From Craterostigma plantagineum (Eukaryota > Streptophyta > Magnoliopsida > Lamiales > Linderniaceae): a DNA stretch of 64,000 nucleotides. Made by a program: the position numbers and the translations under genes. The stretch is taken from assembly GCA_027422505.1 (NCBI GenBank), contig JAPQWV010000017.1, positions 18,973,501-19,037,500 of the forward strand. The letters are read 5' to 3'. Shown here piece by piece: positions 21,655 to 32,558 of the stretch. How positions within the stretch are numbered: the stretch's first letter is position 1; each line of letters begins with the position of its first letter. The notes beneath the pieces were generated by a model. The model searched no databases, was not told where the DNA came from, and was given only the letters and a program-made list of their open reading frames with translations.

Positions 21655-24417
21655 TTGCAGAATCCCAGCATGGGTAGGTACAAGAGAGCTGCTCCACACC
21701 CATGACTAGTATGCGATGAGAGCAGCCAAACATCCCAGCATGTATGGTACCTTCGGTTGCTCCACATACACGACTGGATAGCGATGCGAGCAATCACACG
21801 AGGGTACATTATATACATACATGATTCAGAAAAACCTTAAATGTTAAATTTTAGCATGCATATGTACCGAAATGTCTAATACCCTCTCATAGGTATATTT
21901 TCACTATGCATAAATATTAAAAAAAAGAGAGAGAGAAAACAATTCAAGCTTAAACATTCACGTATGCATACAAGCTGAATCGTTAAAATACCTATATTAA
22001 GTGTTAAATAGCAAAAACGTACATTCTAATGCATTTTTAAACAACAGTAATTCTTTAGTTTGCATCTGATCTGAAAATAGATAAATACGTTCACGCTTAT
22101 TTAATTGGGAGAGAACATACATGTTTAAATGTGCATGCATTGAGGGGGAGTATCACTCCATATTTATGAGGGGAAGTACATTTTTAGGGGGGATACATCT
22201 TAGGTGCACGATTTGAGGGGGAGAAACTTACTGTAACCCATATACATATACCTATACATATACCTATATCTATTACTATTACGATACTACTTATCTACTA
22301 CTATTACGATAATATAAATGTATACATAAAAAAAGGGAAAAGAAAAGCAAAAAAACGAAAGAACAAGGGAAAAGAAAAGCAAAAAAAAAAAGAAAAGAGG
22401 AAAAAGAAAGAAAAACCCTCTCAGACGCTTCCACCTCTCATGATGGACTTCACTTGAAAACTCGACCCTCAAGAGTTCGAGAATTACAAAAGGGTGACAT
22501 CCATACACAAACACGAAGATAATCTCAACCGCCCTGCTCCGACTTGCTGATGAAGTAGCACTCACCAAACTTGACTGACACATGGATTATAAGTTCTCAT
22601 GGTTCAGTCAGACCAAACTGAACCTAGCCTGGAACGTAGCCGAATGTTAGTGAAGATTTCAAGTCCATAAGCCACATTCCCATTTGGCAATTCTTGACAA
22701 GACCGAAGAGCAGACGTTTCACATATGCCTCAACTCACAAAACATTCGGGCCATCCCATATAGGTGCTGGAGCTTATTTTTATCAGCTCCGGGGTAGAAG
22801 TCGCCTCATTTGGTCCAATGGCGCATGCACAACCGAGCCTTAGCCACTCATCGATCTCCCAATAGACCGATGTTTCATAAAATCACGGGGAGCCGCATAA
22901 TCTATCACCATTTCACTTGGACGCGGGAGATATTGAATTAAGTGGTAGTTAGCCCCACACCACTGAACTTTCTTGAACACGTCGAGTCTAGGTGTCCTCA
23001 CTTCCTAAAAGTTTTATATTTTTTTTAGGACACATACACCTTTTCTCATCTGGACTTTGTGACCAGATCTGAACTTCCGTAGACATGTCATTCTAAGACA
23101 TGCTTCGATGATCAGAAGGAAGTTCTGCCGTTGCAATATCAAACAACAGCGGTCTCAGGCCATCGTCTGCGAGCACGCTCCTGGATTGATGTTAACGGAA
23201 CGCCTATGTGGCTCTGGTTCTAAGCCCTGTCCTCACAGACCGCGTCTCAGAGTTTAACTCTGAACTCGTGTCGATGGATTGCCTTAGTGGCTCTGTCTGG
23301 TTATTACCCACACCGACCTGTCGTTTATGTATTTCTTCGACTCCTATACAAGCATGCCGATCTCGTTAACACGAATCGCCATGAGGGGGAAAGGAGATCC
23401 TATAAACAAACAGGTCGGACCACCCACCAACTTCCGTCGTGCGTACCACTATAAAGTCGGGCTCTCCTGCACTCAAACGTCAATTCAGAAGGAGCCTTGG
23501 CACATTTTATAACACATCCCACGTTCACCATCAATATTCCGCCGCGCTTACTACGATGAAGCTGAACTCCACTGGAACCACCAATGATCCATTCTAAAGG
23601 AGCTTTGGCACATGTTAAAAGACACCACACGCATACCTTCTTCTGGAGCTAGAGGAGCTTCCTCGAGGCCGAACCAGACAACTTCCTTCGAAAAAGACCA
23701 ATCTGGCGCCGAGAAAAAGAGTTCCCGTGAGTATCAATCAACTCGACTTCTTGTCCTGACGACGCAATCTTCTTGCCAAAGACAATGCCCCATTTTGATC
23801 GATCGCATGACGATCTCCCCAACTCGATCCTCATGAGGGGGAGTAGCACTAAAGCAAAATGGGAGCAATACTACGACAAAATGCAAGATAGATTAGAAAA
23901 TGGTGAATTTCAAGCGTGTTAGGTAATCAAGCAAACACCACAGACGTCAAAGATCAAAGTTGCCGCCTCGTGTACAGCTCTCCCCATTTAAAGAGAACTC
24001 CCCAATCCCAACACAAGGTTGAACAAATGTAGGGGGAGTCGCGACTATCTACGGGAGAGCCAGAACACAAGAAGTGAAGATCCGCCTCCATTTACGCCTC
24101 TCCAAATTTAAAGAGAACTCCCCAATTCCAACTAAAGGTTGACCAAATGTAGGGGCAGTTGTAACTATTGAAGGGAGAGATTGAATATAAAGAGACGATC
24201 TGGCAAGCAGCTTCGTGAAGAGATGTTCAGAACATGGTGAGCTTTGATCTCCTAAAGAAGAGGTCACAAGACAAGATAAAGGAGGAGGAGATTGAAGAAG
24301 AACACGCACGCACACGTTTCCGCCGCATACTTTGATATGTGTTCTTTGAGGACTCAGGATAATTACAAGACCAAGATGACAAGCGCTAAATTGCAAATTG
24401 AACACAAAGGGGGAGAT
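21655..24417. other. Non-coding 3' interior of the LTR element with local duplications
   Basis: No recognisable gene over about 2.7 kb. Two ~72-bp units around CCCAGCATG...GCTGCTCCAC lie at 21660-21800. An A-rich purine run occupies 22325-22420. A repeat of about 120 bp (GGAGCYTTGGCACAT) lies around 23480-23620. Two ~120-bp units with ATTTAAAGAGAACTCCCCAA lie at 23980-24170. Several GAGGGGGAG purine tracts occur (22140-22225, 23833-23842, 24030, 24410). ORFs here are short and not conserved between repeat copies. Confidence 0.7.
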
Positions 24418-24751
24418 TGTTCGGATTATTTTATTGTGTTCAATTAAATTAGGTTATCTTAATCTTGTAATTAATTTAGTGAACTAGGCTTTAATGTTTT
24501 AGAGCCCAGTGATTTTATTCTTGTAATGGGCTTACAAGGGCCCAAGTATTATATATCAACTTGTGGTATAAATACTAAAACCCTAACACATAGTTATGTG
24601 TGTCTTGTGTGTTAAAATTATAGAGAGAGAATTTTGTGAAGCCACCAACCTTCAAATACACACATGCACCCCACGTTGAAGCAATTCTTCCATCTTAAAT
24701 CGTGGTAAATTCATTCTAGATTAGTATTGTTGGATCAAATAGGGACCAACA
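24418..24751 (+). repeat. 3' LTR of non-autonomous element
   Basis: 334 bp; matches 18822-19155 at about 98%. The purine tract at 24406-24417 directly precedes it and AGAAG follows it. Confidence 0.93.
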
Positions 24752-24785
24752 AGAAGTTTAACAGTAGCAATGGTTGATCGTCACT

Positions 24786-24797
24786 GCTCTGATACCA
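24786..24797 (-). promoter_or_regulatory. Copia primer binding site (initiator tRNA-Met)
   Basis: On the minus strand TGGTATCAGAGC immediately follows the 5' LTR end at 24798. The ~100-nt leader to the gag ATG (18761) is restored when the nested element and one AGAAG are removed. Confidence 0.92.
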
Positions 24798-25028
24798 TGA
24801 AAATTCTACAGATTTGCCTCAGATTCATATCGTTAGAGTGAAGGAAATTTTGGGAAGAAGAAAAATATGATATTCGTTGTATTCAAGTGTGTACATATTT
24901 GTGTATATATACAGAAAGTGTTATTCTACTAAAAGAAACGCTAGCTAACCATCTTACTCATAATAACAAAATAAACAAACTAAAACCAACTAATTAGCTA
25001 AGTCTGATCCACGGTGCAATATTCTCCA
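24798..25028 (-). repeat. Copia 5' LTR
   Basis: 231 bp; on the minus strand TGGAGAATATTGC...GAATTTTCA. TACAT follows at 25029-25033, matching the duplication at the other end. Confidence 0.93.
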
Positions 25029-25033
25029 TACAT

Positions 25034-25379
25034 AATCATTATAGGTAATTACTACTTTATATGCACTCTTACTTAAATGTTAGCTAATTTCTTGATTTTG
25101 TGTATGAGCGAAAGAACTCGAGGACCCTGCTAAATTGAAGCTCAACTTGAATTTATGATTGTCGAGTCCGAACTCGATTATGGGCTCCACATTCATCGTA
25201 AGTATTCAAAAATTTAAGATAAACACATGTTTACAAATTTAGATAAACATATATATTTCATACTCTTTAATTAGTTTTATGTAAACCTTTCTGCTAAATA
25301 TACACCTAGCTACCGTACAATGGAATACGTGAAATATAATATGATCTATGAACTTAACGGCTAAAGTTTGAGATTGTTT
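25034..25379. other. Intergenic upstream of prohibitin
   Basis: Ordinary AT-rich sequence with no ORF or repeat recognised. The Copia insertion ends only about 350 bp upstream of the prohibitin promoter motifs. Confidence 0.5.
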
Positions 25380-25524
25380 TGGGCCTTTTGGGCCGATAAC
25401 AGAAAATCAGATAATACAATTTCTTGTCCGAAACGAAAAGTAATTGAATGATAATTAGTAATTAAATAAATAAATTCGAAGAACAAGGAGAAAAAACCCT
25501 CGTACCTCTCCTCCCCTAAACCCT
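25380..25524 (+). promoter_or_regulatory. Prohibitin promoter: site II pair and telo-box motifs
   Basis: Two TGGGCC site II motifs lie at 25380-25385 and 25389-25394. AAACCCT telo-box words lie at 25494-25500 and within 25517-25524. Site II plus telo-box pairs are known in plant promoters of mitochondrial, ribosomal and cell-growth genes, which fits a prohibitin. No clear TATA box. Confidence 0.65.
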
Positions 25525-26378
25525 TTTCCTCTTTTTCTGCCGTTCTCCTTCCTACATTTTCGACCGCTTACTATTCCATCGAGGTAAGTGAAAATCAGCT
25601 CTTCTTTCTCGTTTGAGCTCCTATAAGCGTTGGTGGTTAACTTGGTTAGCCTGGAGTTGTAGAAGCTAAATCTTCGATATGTTGCTTTTGTGTTGAATTT
25701 TTTATTCCGATTGGGGTTTCTGTTTTCGCATCAGCTATGTGAGCTAATTGTTTTAAGTGGTTTATGTAATTAATCATAGCTTGGTACGTGGATCTTGTGT
25801 TAGGCGGTCTTTCTATATGTTTACTGTACAATGTGAGTGATCTTGACTACGCAAATTATAATTTCTCTGTGCTTCATCCGTTATTTGATGAATTGAAGGC
25901 AATTCTTCTAACTGGTTGAAGTTTGAGGTGTTTTGATGTTGAAAAGCAGTTTTCCGTTAATGTAGATTTCGCTATGTTAAATTCCGCTTTCGGAAAATGT
26001 ATCAATGTTATAGGTAAGATAGAGTAGTTAGAATGGCTTAATTGCTTTAATTTTTCTGTTGTGGGATAACACAGCACGTCCTCCTTAAATGTGGCATTGA
26101 TTTTAGAGTCCAACATGTGATATCAAATTGGATAGCAATGAGAGTGAGACCAAAAAACACAAGATAAACCGTTATAAAGCACAAAACTAGAATTCTAGAG
26201 TAGCTTCATGCATTATAGATACACTTATAATGTTGTATATGCATGTCGAATGTGTGATTTAGTTACCTGATATGGAATAACATCTCAGTGCAGTATTTTT
26301 TATTGCTTGTCTTGGTTTTTATGATGAACAATATATCTTAAATACCACTGTTTTATCTTTTATGAAGTTGTTTCGAAG

Positions 26379-28448
26379 ATGAACGTGAATATGAAGGTTC
26401 CCAAGATGCCTGGTGGCGGTGCAGCTGGTGCCTTGTTAAAGCTGGGAGCTGTGCTTGGGCTCGGAGTTTATGGGCTGGGGAACAGTCTTTACAATGTTGA
26501 GGGTGGTCACCGTGCCATTGTTTTCAACCGTGTTGGGGGTATCAAGGAGAAGGTATTTCCTCTTTTGTTTGTACTGACTATGGTTTTTATTTTCCTTTTG
26601 TCATCTCATAATCTTCATCGTGGGTTCTCAATTGTATTTGGTGGGACGATGTGATTGCCATTCCTCCCAATTGAGTATCATATGTGGATACCATTTTTTT
26701 TCCCATTGCCGAAGTTACACGTTTTTTAACTCGCGTTCTTATGGAGAATATGATATACTATGCAGGTATATCCTGAAGGGACACATGTTATGATCCCATG
26801 GTTTGAGAGGCCGATCATTTATGATGTACGTGCTCGACCACATCTAGTCGAGAGCACTTCAGGCAGCCGTGATCTTCAGATGGTAGGACCCTCACTCTCC
26901 TGCTCTCTCTGTCTCTCTCGCTCTCATTGTTTGTGTATCACATATATGTCTTCATGGCAGTTAGCTATGCATGCTTTATAGCATGGCTCGATCATTTTTT
27001 ACCCTGGGATTTAATGATCTTCAACTTGATAATTATTCTCTCATGATTGTCCTTTGAAAAAAATGGAGGGTAACCTTATATTATCCTAATTTTCTGAAAC
27101 AATTTTATCAATTATTACTCTTTCCATGACATATTATGTTTTCTGAGAGCCTGTTCGGTACCTTTCTCTAACCCTTCGATTATGAAGATACTTGGCAACT
27201 GCCCTAAATGCCTAAAGAAATTATTCTTTTCTAAGTATTTCTGTTAAGCCCTTGCCCTATTTGTATGCGTTCTGTTAAGTATTATTCAGAGTTAAAATTA
27301 TAAAAAATTGCAAATGGAATATTGTGATTTTATCTTCCGCAACGTGATTCTTTCAGGTGAAAATAGGTCTTCGTGTTCTCACTCGTCCCGTCCCAGACCA
27401 GCTACCAACAATATACCGTACTCTTGGTGAGAACTACAATGAGAGAGTTCTTCCCTCAATTATTCATGAGACTCTCAAAGCTGTTGTTGCTCAGTATAAT
27501 GCTAGCCAACTAATCACCCAGAGAGAGGTAGGTATCGTATCTCTGTGATACTGAATATTGTTATTGTCACATGTAGATTTGCTTGCTTGCTTGTGTGGTA
27601 GTTCCAATTGTGAGTTACAAAGTTTGTTTTCTTTCAAAACTTTGACAAAGTTCAAATGTGGGACTACTGTGAGAAAATCCTGTAATGTTTCCTTCATGCG
27701 ATGAGCAATCAGTCTCGATGTTAGAGAATAGGTGTTAATTCCTGTACTCGTTACATTTCGTTGTCATAGACGTTGAAAGAAAGGAATTAGCGGGATATTC
27801 TTGCATTATTCAATTCATGTCTACGTTACTTGTGGTAATGCTATTCCTCGAACTATGTGCTCAGTACGCTTGATAAAGTTTAAATATCGATAACATTTCT
27901 TGTTTCTTAAATCAATCAACGCAGAATGTCAGTAGAGAAATTCGCAAGATATTGACAGAGAGAGCTGCAAATTTCAACATTGCATTGGATGATGTCTCCA
28001 TCACCAGTTTGACCTTTGGAAAAGAATTCACAGCTGCAATCGAAGCTAAGCAGGTTGCTGCTCAAGAGGCCGAAAGGGCCAAGTTTGTTGTCGACAAGGC
28101 TGAGCAAGACAAACGTAGTGCTATCATCAGAGCTCAGGTAAATCAATAATTCAAAATTTCAGTATTTTTCTTCTGTTTATACTGGACAATGGTGGTGCTA
28201 AAACATCCCAACTCTTATTACATTAACTCGAACCTTATTGCACGAACCAGGGAGAGGCAAAGAGCGCAATGCTGATAGGTCAAGCTATTGCAAACAACCC
28301 TGCTTTTATTACGCTTAGGAGGATCGAGGCATCGAAGGAAATTGCACACACCATTGCTAACTCGGCGGCCAACAAGGTGTACTTGAACTCCGATGAGCTG
28401 TTGCTGAATCTTCAGGACTTGGATGCTCCCAACGGCTCCCGCAAGTAA
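26379..28448 (+). CDS. PHB1: Prohibitin, type II (PHB1/PHB2/PHB6 group), mitochondrial
   Basis: Five coding exons at 26379-26552, 26766-26882, 27357-27527, 27925-28137 and 28251-28448, all phase 0 with GT/AG introns, encode 290 residues; Arabidopsis type-II prohibitins are about 288. A 5'-UTR exon probably ends at 25583 (GAG|GTAAGTG), with a ~0.8-kb leader intron. Residues 17-36 form the membrane anchor ([20 protein letters not shown]), followed by the SPFH/PHB domain ([40 protein letters not shown]) and a helical coiled-coil tail. Prohibitins form large ring complexes in the inner mitochondrial membrane, acting as chaperones and scaffolds with m-AAA proteases. The symbol is by similarity to the plant type-II group; which paralogue it is cannot be told here. 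A hAT-type element lies 172 bp past the stop. Confidence 0.95.
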
Positions 28449-28620
28449 TGATCGATTGAAATTAACTGCTGAGATCTTTCGAGTTAAATTGAAATTATCT
28501 TTCATTGGAAAATAAGAAAAATTGTGGTTTTTTTCCCTAATTGCGGAGCTGATCTGACCCTGAATTTGTACGGAATGAGCAGCTCTTGGCGTTGGTTTGA
28601 CTTTGTTCTTGCAATGTAGT
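28449..28620 (+). other. Prohibitin 3' UTR
   Basis: Sequence from the stop codon to the hAT-type insertion. No strong AATAAA is seen (ATTGGAAAATAAGAAAAATTG is the nearest AT-rich tract), so the 3' end may lie here or beyond the insertion. Confidence 0.5.
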
Positions 28621-30225
28621 TAGGCCTGGGCTTTGGGCCGAATTGGGCCGGTTCCGGGCCGGTTCCGGCGGTTCCGGTTCCACCGGTTCCGGTTCAACCG
28701 GTTCTGCCGTGGTACCGGTTCCGGTTTCGGGACCATTTTCCCGGGACCAGCCCAGAACCATACCTAGAACTCCCGGGCCTTTATTGGGCGGGTTCCGGTT
28801 CCAAAACCGGAACCGGCCAGTTAGGCCTGGGCTTTGGGCCGAATTGGGCCGGTTCCGGGCCGGTTCCGGCGGTTCCGGTTCCACCGGTTCCGGTTCCACC
28901 GGTTCCGGTTCAACCGGTTCTGCCGTGGTACCGGTTCCGGTTTCGGGACCATTTTCCCGGGACCAGCCCAGAACCATACCTAGAACTCCCGGGTCTTTAT
29001 TGGGCGGGTTCCGGTTCCAAAACCGGAACCGGCCCATTTAATTTTATTTTTTTTTACTTTGAAAAAATTCTTTAGAAAATATCCAAAACTTCTATTCAAA
29101 AAAAACAAAAAAAAAAAAAAAAGAAAAGTACAAAAAAAAAAAAACTACCTAAAAAGTACAAATAAAAACATAAAAGAAAGAAAAAAAATAATAAGGTTAT
29201 TGGTGTATAATAATAATTATATTGGTGTATAATAATAACAAACGAATCGAACTTTTTTGGTTCGATTTGCGATTCGATTCGAAATTTTAAGATTCGAATC
29301 CGAATATTTAGAATACGAATTCGAATAAGAATATTTTTTTTGATTCGAGAAATATACGAATACGAATATGAAATCACGATATTCGAATCGAAAATTAATC
29401 GAATTATTCGATTCGAATAATATAACATAAAATATAGTATAATGAATCTATATTCACATATAATATATGATAACTCACTAAAACATTTAAAAATAATATG
29501 TTATAATTCAATATATATGTAAATATAATTTATTATAATTCAATATATATTTTAAATATAATATTGTTTATATTTTATTAAATAAAAAATGAAACATGAC
29601 TTTGAATACAGATATCCGATATTCGATTAGAATATTCGAGAATATATTCGAATTCGAATAAGAATCGATTTTATGATTCGATTAAATATTCGAGTATTCG
29701 TATTCGTATTCGATTGTCATCCGAATACGAATAGAATATTGCGGTATTCGACTCGATTCGATTCGTTTGCAACCCTAAGTGAGTGTGTGTAGTAGTGTAA
29801 ATAAAATATTGTTAATAATATTAAATATTAATATGAGATGATTTTTTGAGAGTTTTTTGAGGGAGATTGGAAGAGATTTGGATGTAATTGTGAGTTAAAA
29901 TGATTAAATGAGGTGGTATTTATAGATTTTTGGTTTGAGGTTAAAAATGTAATTTTAGAAGTTTTAAAGAATAAAAAAAATAGAATGGCCCGTTGGCCCA
30001 ACGGCTATATAGCCGTTGGGCTGGTTCCGGTTCCGGTTCGGAACCGGAACCGCGGAACCGGAACCGGTAATCCGCGGTTCCACGACCTGCGAACCGGCCC
30101 AGTTCAATTTAACTGGGCCGGTTACCGGTTCCAGAACCGGGCCAATCGGTTCCGGTTTTGGGCCGGGTAAACGGGCCGGTTTTGGGCCGGTTCTGGGTTG
30201 GACCGGCCCAAAGCCCATGTCTAAT
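28621..30225. mobile_element. GC-ended non-autonomous hAT-type element
   Basis: An 8-bp duplication AATGTAGT lies at 28613-28620 and 30226-30233, the size expected for hAT. The left end TAGGCCTGGGCTTTGGGCC matches the reverse complement of the right end (TAGACATGGGCTTTGGGCC, with two extra bases outside it). The subterminal regions are long runs of CCGGTTCC/GGAACCGG words. The left end is present twice in tandem: a second TAGGCCTGGG starts at 28822, and the two units are about 201 and 218 bp. The middle (about 29240-29780) is a different low-complexity block made of GATTCGAAT words. No transposase. The 166- and 132-codon frames are translations of the GC-rich repeats. Confidence 0.85.
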
Positions 30226-30233
30226 AATGTAGT

Positions 30234-30829
30234 TTCCTTTTTGTGATAATTAGCCATAGCTATCATTTCTTTCAAAAGCCAAAAATATCATTTGATTTGC
30301 CAGAAATAACTCAAACCGTCCCGTGAAGACAAAAACATTTAAATCGGGATTATCGAAAGAACAAATAACGAAAAAATGGAAGAACGAAAATCATCTTTTT
30401 GCCCTTTACATAAATTTTGTGGATAGGGAGAAGATGAACTTCTTATTTAGAATTTGTGAATTTTCTAAACTGCATGGACCCAGTGAGGAGGGTGCTTGCG
30501 TTCTCCATTTGCATTATCCGAACTCGACTATAAGGTGAAGCTCAAATATCTCGATGCCATGTAATTCAGATTGAATTTTTTTTCAATTCTGATGTGGGGC
30601 TATCTCAATCAAGGAAATTTATAGGTCCGGCAAATATATAACTTAGCGGTAGACTCGCGTTTTTTATGGAAATGTGATGGTATGTGAAGCTTGCTTGGAC
30701 GGGACGTGATAGGGACATAAAAGAAAGGCAGAAGGTGCAGGTATTTGGAGGTCCGCGTAGGTCCGCAATAGAAGTGGAGCTAGTTGTGTACATGGGCTTG
30801 TTTGTATGGGACATGGTCGGTACATAAAC
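30234..30829. other. Intergenic, nothing recognised
   Basis: No coding region or clear repeat. It begins with the natural continuation of prohibitin 3' flanking sequence (TTCCTTTTTGTGATAATTAG). Confidence 0.4.
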
Positions 30830-31400
30830 GAAATAACACGGGGAATTACGTGGTTCGGATCTTTGCAGATCCTACGTCCACGGGCGCTCTGAAACCTCTT
30901 TCATTATACTTTGAAGATTTACACACTCAAACTACTTATTCCCCGTTGTTTTCTCTCAAGAATAAGAAAATATATAAAGACGTTTAGATAGTGAGAGGAT
31001 ATTTTCTAAGTGTTGAGAAGTGTTGGAATGCGAATTATGTGTGAAAATGACGAAGTCGTCCTTTATAGGAGCTCCCAACAGCTAGCCCGGCTTACATCCC
31101 AGAATTCCCGGAGATGGAACGTATTCCGTCATGTCAGGGACATCAGACAGTCTGAAGATGGGACTTGGCTCTGCACTGTCAGGAACAACAGGCAGCAGCA
31201 ATACAGCAGGCGGCTGGCAGCAGCTTTTCCTGAGCAGTCAAGATGTCTTCTCAGACTTCAAACCCTTGTGGCTTCCTCTGACGTTTCCTCTGGACCTGCT
31301 GTGTATAATAGGTCCCAAAATACTTCCTAACAGAGATGTTAGCTCCCTATATATTTAGTTCCCCGAAAATAAGACTATACAAAAAACTTGTTCCGCATCA
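30830..31400 (-). mobile_element. LTR-like fragment, probably a solo LTR
   Basis: On the minus strand it starts near TGATGCGGAACAAG (31400). It has a TATA-like TCCTATAAAG at 31061-31070 and ends with a U5-like hairpin module (complement 30846-30881) that is also found in the LTRs at 56153 and 63004. No matching target-site duplication was found, so the borders are uncertain. Frames at 31010-31358 are not recognised as proteins. Confidence 0.5.
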
Positions 31401-31500
31401 ATAATCTATCATTTTCTACTCAGGAGCTGCCAGGTGGCGTTAGAGTTCCCTAAAAATCTTCCTTCACAATCTAACTTTATATTTTTTCTAGAAACACATA

Positions 31501-31734
31501 CTCCATTCGTCCCATGATTTTTATCACATTTCTTGGTGGGCATGGATATTAAGGTGACATTATTATAATAATATGGTACAATGAAAAGGTAAAAAATGTA
31601 TATCTTGACACGTATTTTAAGAATATTTAATATTATTATATTGATTGTTTATGATAATTTTTTACCCAAAAAGGAAAAAGTTAGTGGGACGCGCAGAATG
31701 GAAAACTGTGATAAAGTTAGCGGGACGGAGGGAG
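31501..31734. mobile_element. Stowaway-like MITE
   Basis: 234 bp with TA duplications at 31499-31500 and 31735-31736. The left end CTCCATTCGTCCCATGATTT corresponds to the reverse complement of the right end CTCCCTCCGTCCCGCTAA, the standard Stowaway terminal sequence. The 265 bp between it and H2B hold no gene and would include the H2B 3' UTR. Confidence 0.88.
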
Positions 31735-32001
31735 TACTTTTTAGTAAGTTCCCCTAATTATCATAAGCTTAATTATTTCTTTAATATCTTTTTAGCCTGC
31801 CTACACATCTAATTCTATATACAATTTCAACATAATTATGTAAGTTGAAACAACATATATATTTCATTTTTAAAAGAAATTATGAGGTTTGAATCGTGAC
31901 ATAATGTTAATACACCACACTAACGCAAAAGCAATCATTCAATGTTTACACATCGCTTCAACGTAAAAGCAACAAACCCTAGCCAAAGAAAACACCCAAA
32001 T

Positions 32002-32439
32002 TCAAGCACTGGTGAACTTAGTCACCGCCTTAGTCCCCTCGGAGACGGCGTGCTTGGCCAATTCGCCGGGCAAAACCAATCTAACGGCGGTCTGAATCTC
32101 CCGGGAGGTGATCGTCGGCTTCTTATTGTACCTCGTTAGTCGCGACGACTCTTGGGCCAACTTCTCGAATATGTCGTTGATGAAGCTGTTTATGATTCCC
32201 ATCGCCTTGCTCGATATCCCAATGTCAGGGTGGACCTGCTTCAACACCTTGAAGATGTAGATCTTGTAAGTCTCCACGCTCTTCTTCACGCGCTTCTTCT
32301 TCTTGTCTCCGGCCGACGCGCCGCCGGCGTCCTTGGGGAGCTTCTTCCCTGCCTTTGGCTTCTTCTCGGCCGCCACCGGAGATTTCTCCACGGCGGGCTT
32401 CTTTCCGGCGGGCTTCTTCTCGGCCTTCGTGGGTGCCAT
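32002..32439 (-). CDS. H2B: Histone H2B
   Basis: Intronless, 145 residues. The start at 32439 gives [19 protein letters not shown]; the frame stays open 34 codons further upstream, but that part overlaps the TATA region and is untranslated. Residues 1-52 form the Lys/Ala/Pro-rich tail with plant-type KKPA repeats. The fold follows ([60 protein letters not shown]) and the end is [17 protein letters not shown]2B pairs with H2A in the nucleosome core. Lys141 in AVTKFT corresponds to the conserved C-terminal monoubiquitination site. The last residue is Ala where many plant H2Bs have Ser. A CCAAT box and TATA box lie just upstream. Confidence 0.97.
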   Translation of the reverse strand: MAPTKAEKKPAGKKPAVEKSPVAAEKKPKAGKKLPKDAGGASAGDKKKKRVKKSVETYKIYIFKVLKQVHPDIGISSKAMGIINSFINDIFEKLAQESSRLTRYNKKPTITSREIQTAVRLVLPGELAKHAVSEGTKAVTKFTSA

Positions 32440-32520
32440 TGGAATAGTAGTGTTATTTGGAGAGTGAAATATCAAAGGAACGAAGTCGACGAAGCAGTAG
32501 TAAGCGAGAGTTAGCTGAGC

Positions 32521-32558
32521 ATATATATTTATACACATCACTGCTGTATTGTGATTGG
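32521..32558 (-). promoter_or_regulatory. H2B core promoter: TATA and CCAAT boxes
   Basis: On the minus strand GTATAAATATATAT (32534-32521) lies about 85-95 bp upstream of the ATG and CCAAT (32558-32554) about 25 bp further. CGTCA occurs at about 32569-32573, similar to the ACGTCA hexamer core known in plant histone promoters. The next 270 bp (to 32828) show no gene. Confidence 0.65.

Larger units (their letters stand above)
18822..24751 (+). mobile_element. Non-autonomous LTR retrotransposon (gag remnant, no pol)
   Basis: LTRs of 334 bp at 18822-19155 and 24418-24751, both TG...CA, are flanked by AGAAG at 18817-18821 and 24752-24756. A PBS (TGGTATCAGAGC, iMet type) follows the 5' LTR by 2 nt and a purine tract AAAGGGGGAGAT precedes the 3' LTR. 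The LTRs differ by about six substitutions and two single-base indels (~98% identical), so it is recent and younger than its Copia host. The interior has a broken gag-like region, a CTGTAGCA repeat block and about 2.7 kb of non-coding sequence with local duplications. No protease, integrase or RT was seen, so movement would need enzymes from a related Copia element. Confidence 0.93.
4648..25028 (-). mobile_element. Copia LTR retrotransposon, broken by three nested insertions
   Basis: Both ends are exact. LTRs lie at 4648-4874 and 24798-25028, and TACAT flanks the whole unit at 4643-4647 and 25029-25033. Read on the minus strand, the order is 5' LTR, iMet-type PBS, gag, zinc knuckle, pre-integrase region, integrase, reverse transcriptase, RNase H, polypurine tract and 3' LTR, which is the Copia order (integrase before RT). 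Three younger units interrupt it: 5978-14051, about 14893-16248 and 18822-24751. Removing them leaves an element of roughly 5 kb, a usual Copia length. The LTRs differ at about a dozen sites plus small indels (roughly 94% identical), so it is older than the nested 18822-24751 element. Frameshifts and stops make it inactive. Confidence 0.93.

Noticed and set aside
22287..22583. 98-aa Phe-rich ORF
   Set aside because: Mostly the translation of an A-rich purine tract on the opposite strand.
28537..29041. 166-aa and 132-aa ORFs rich in Pro/Glu or Gly/Ser
   Set aside because: They are translations of the CCGGTTCC/GGAACCGG repeats at the end of the hAT-type element and run on both strands.
32152..32514. 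120-aa plus-strand ORF
   Set aside because: Antisense shadow of histone H2B.
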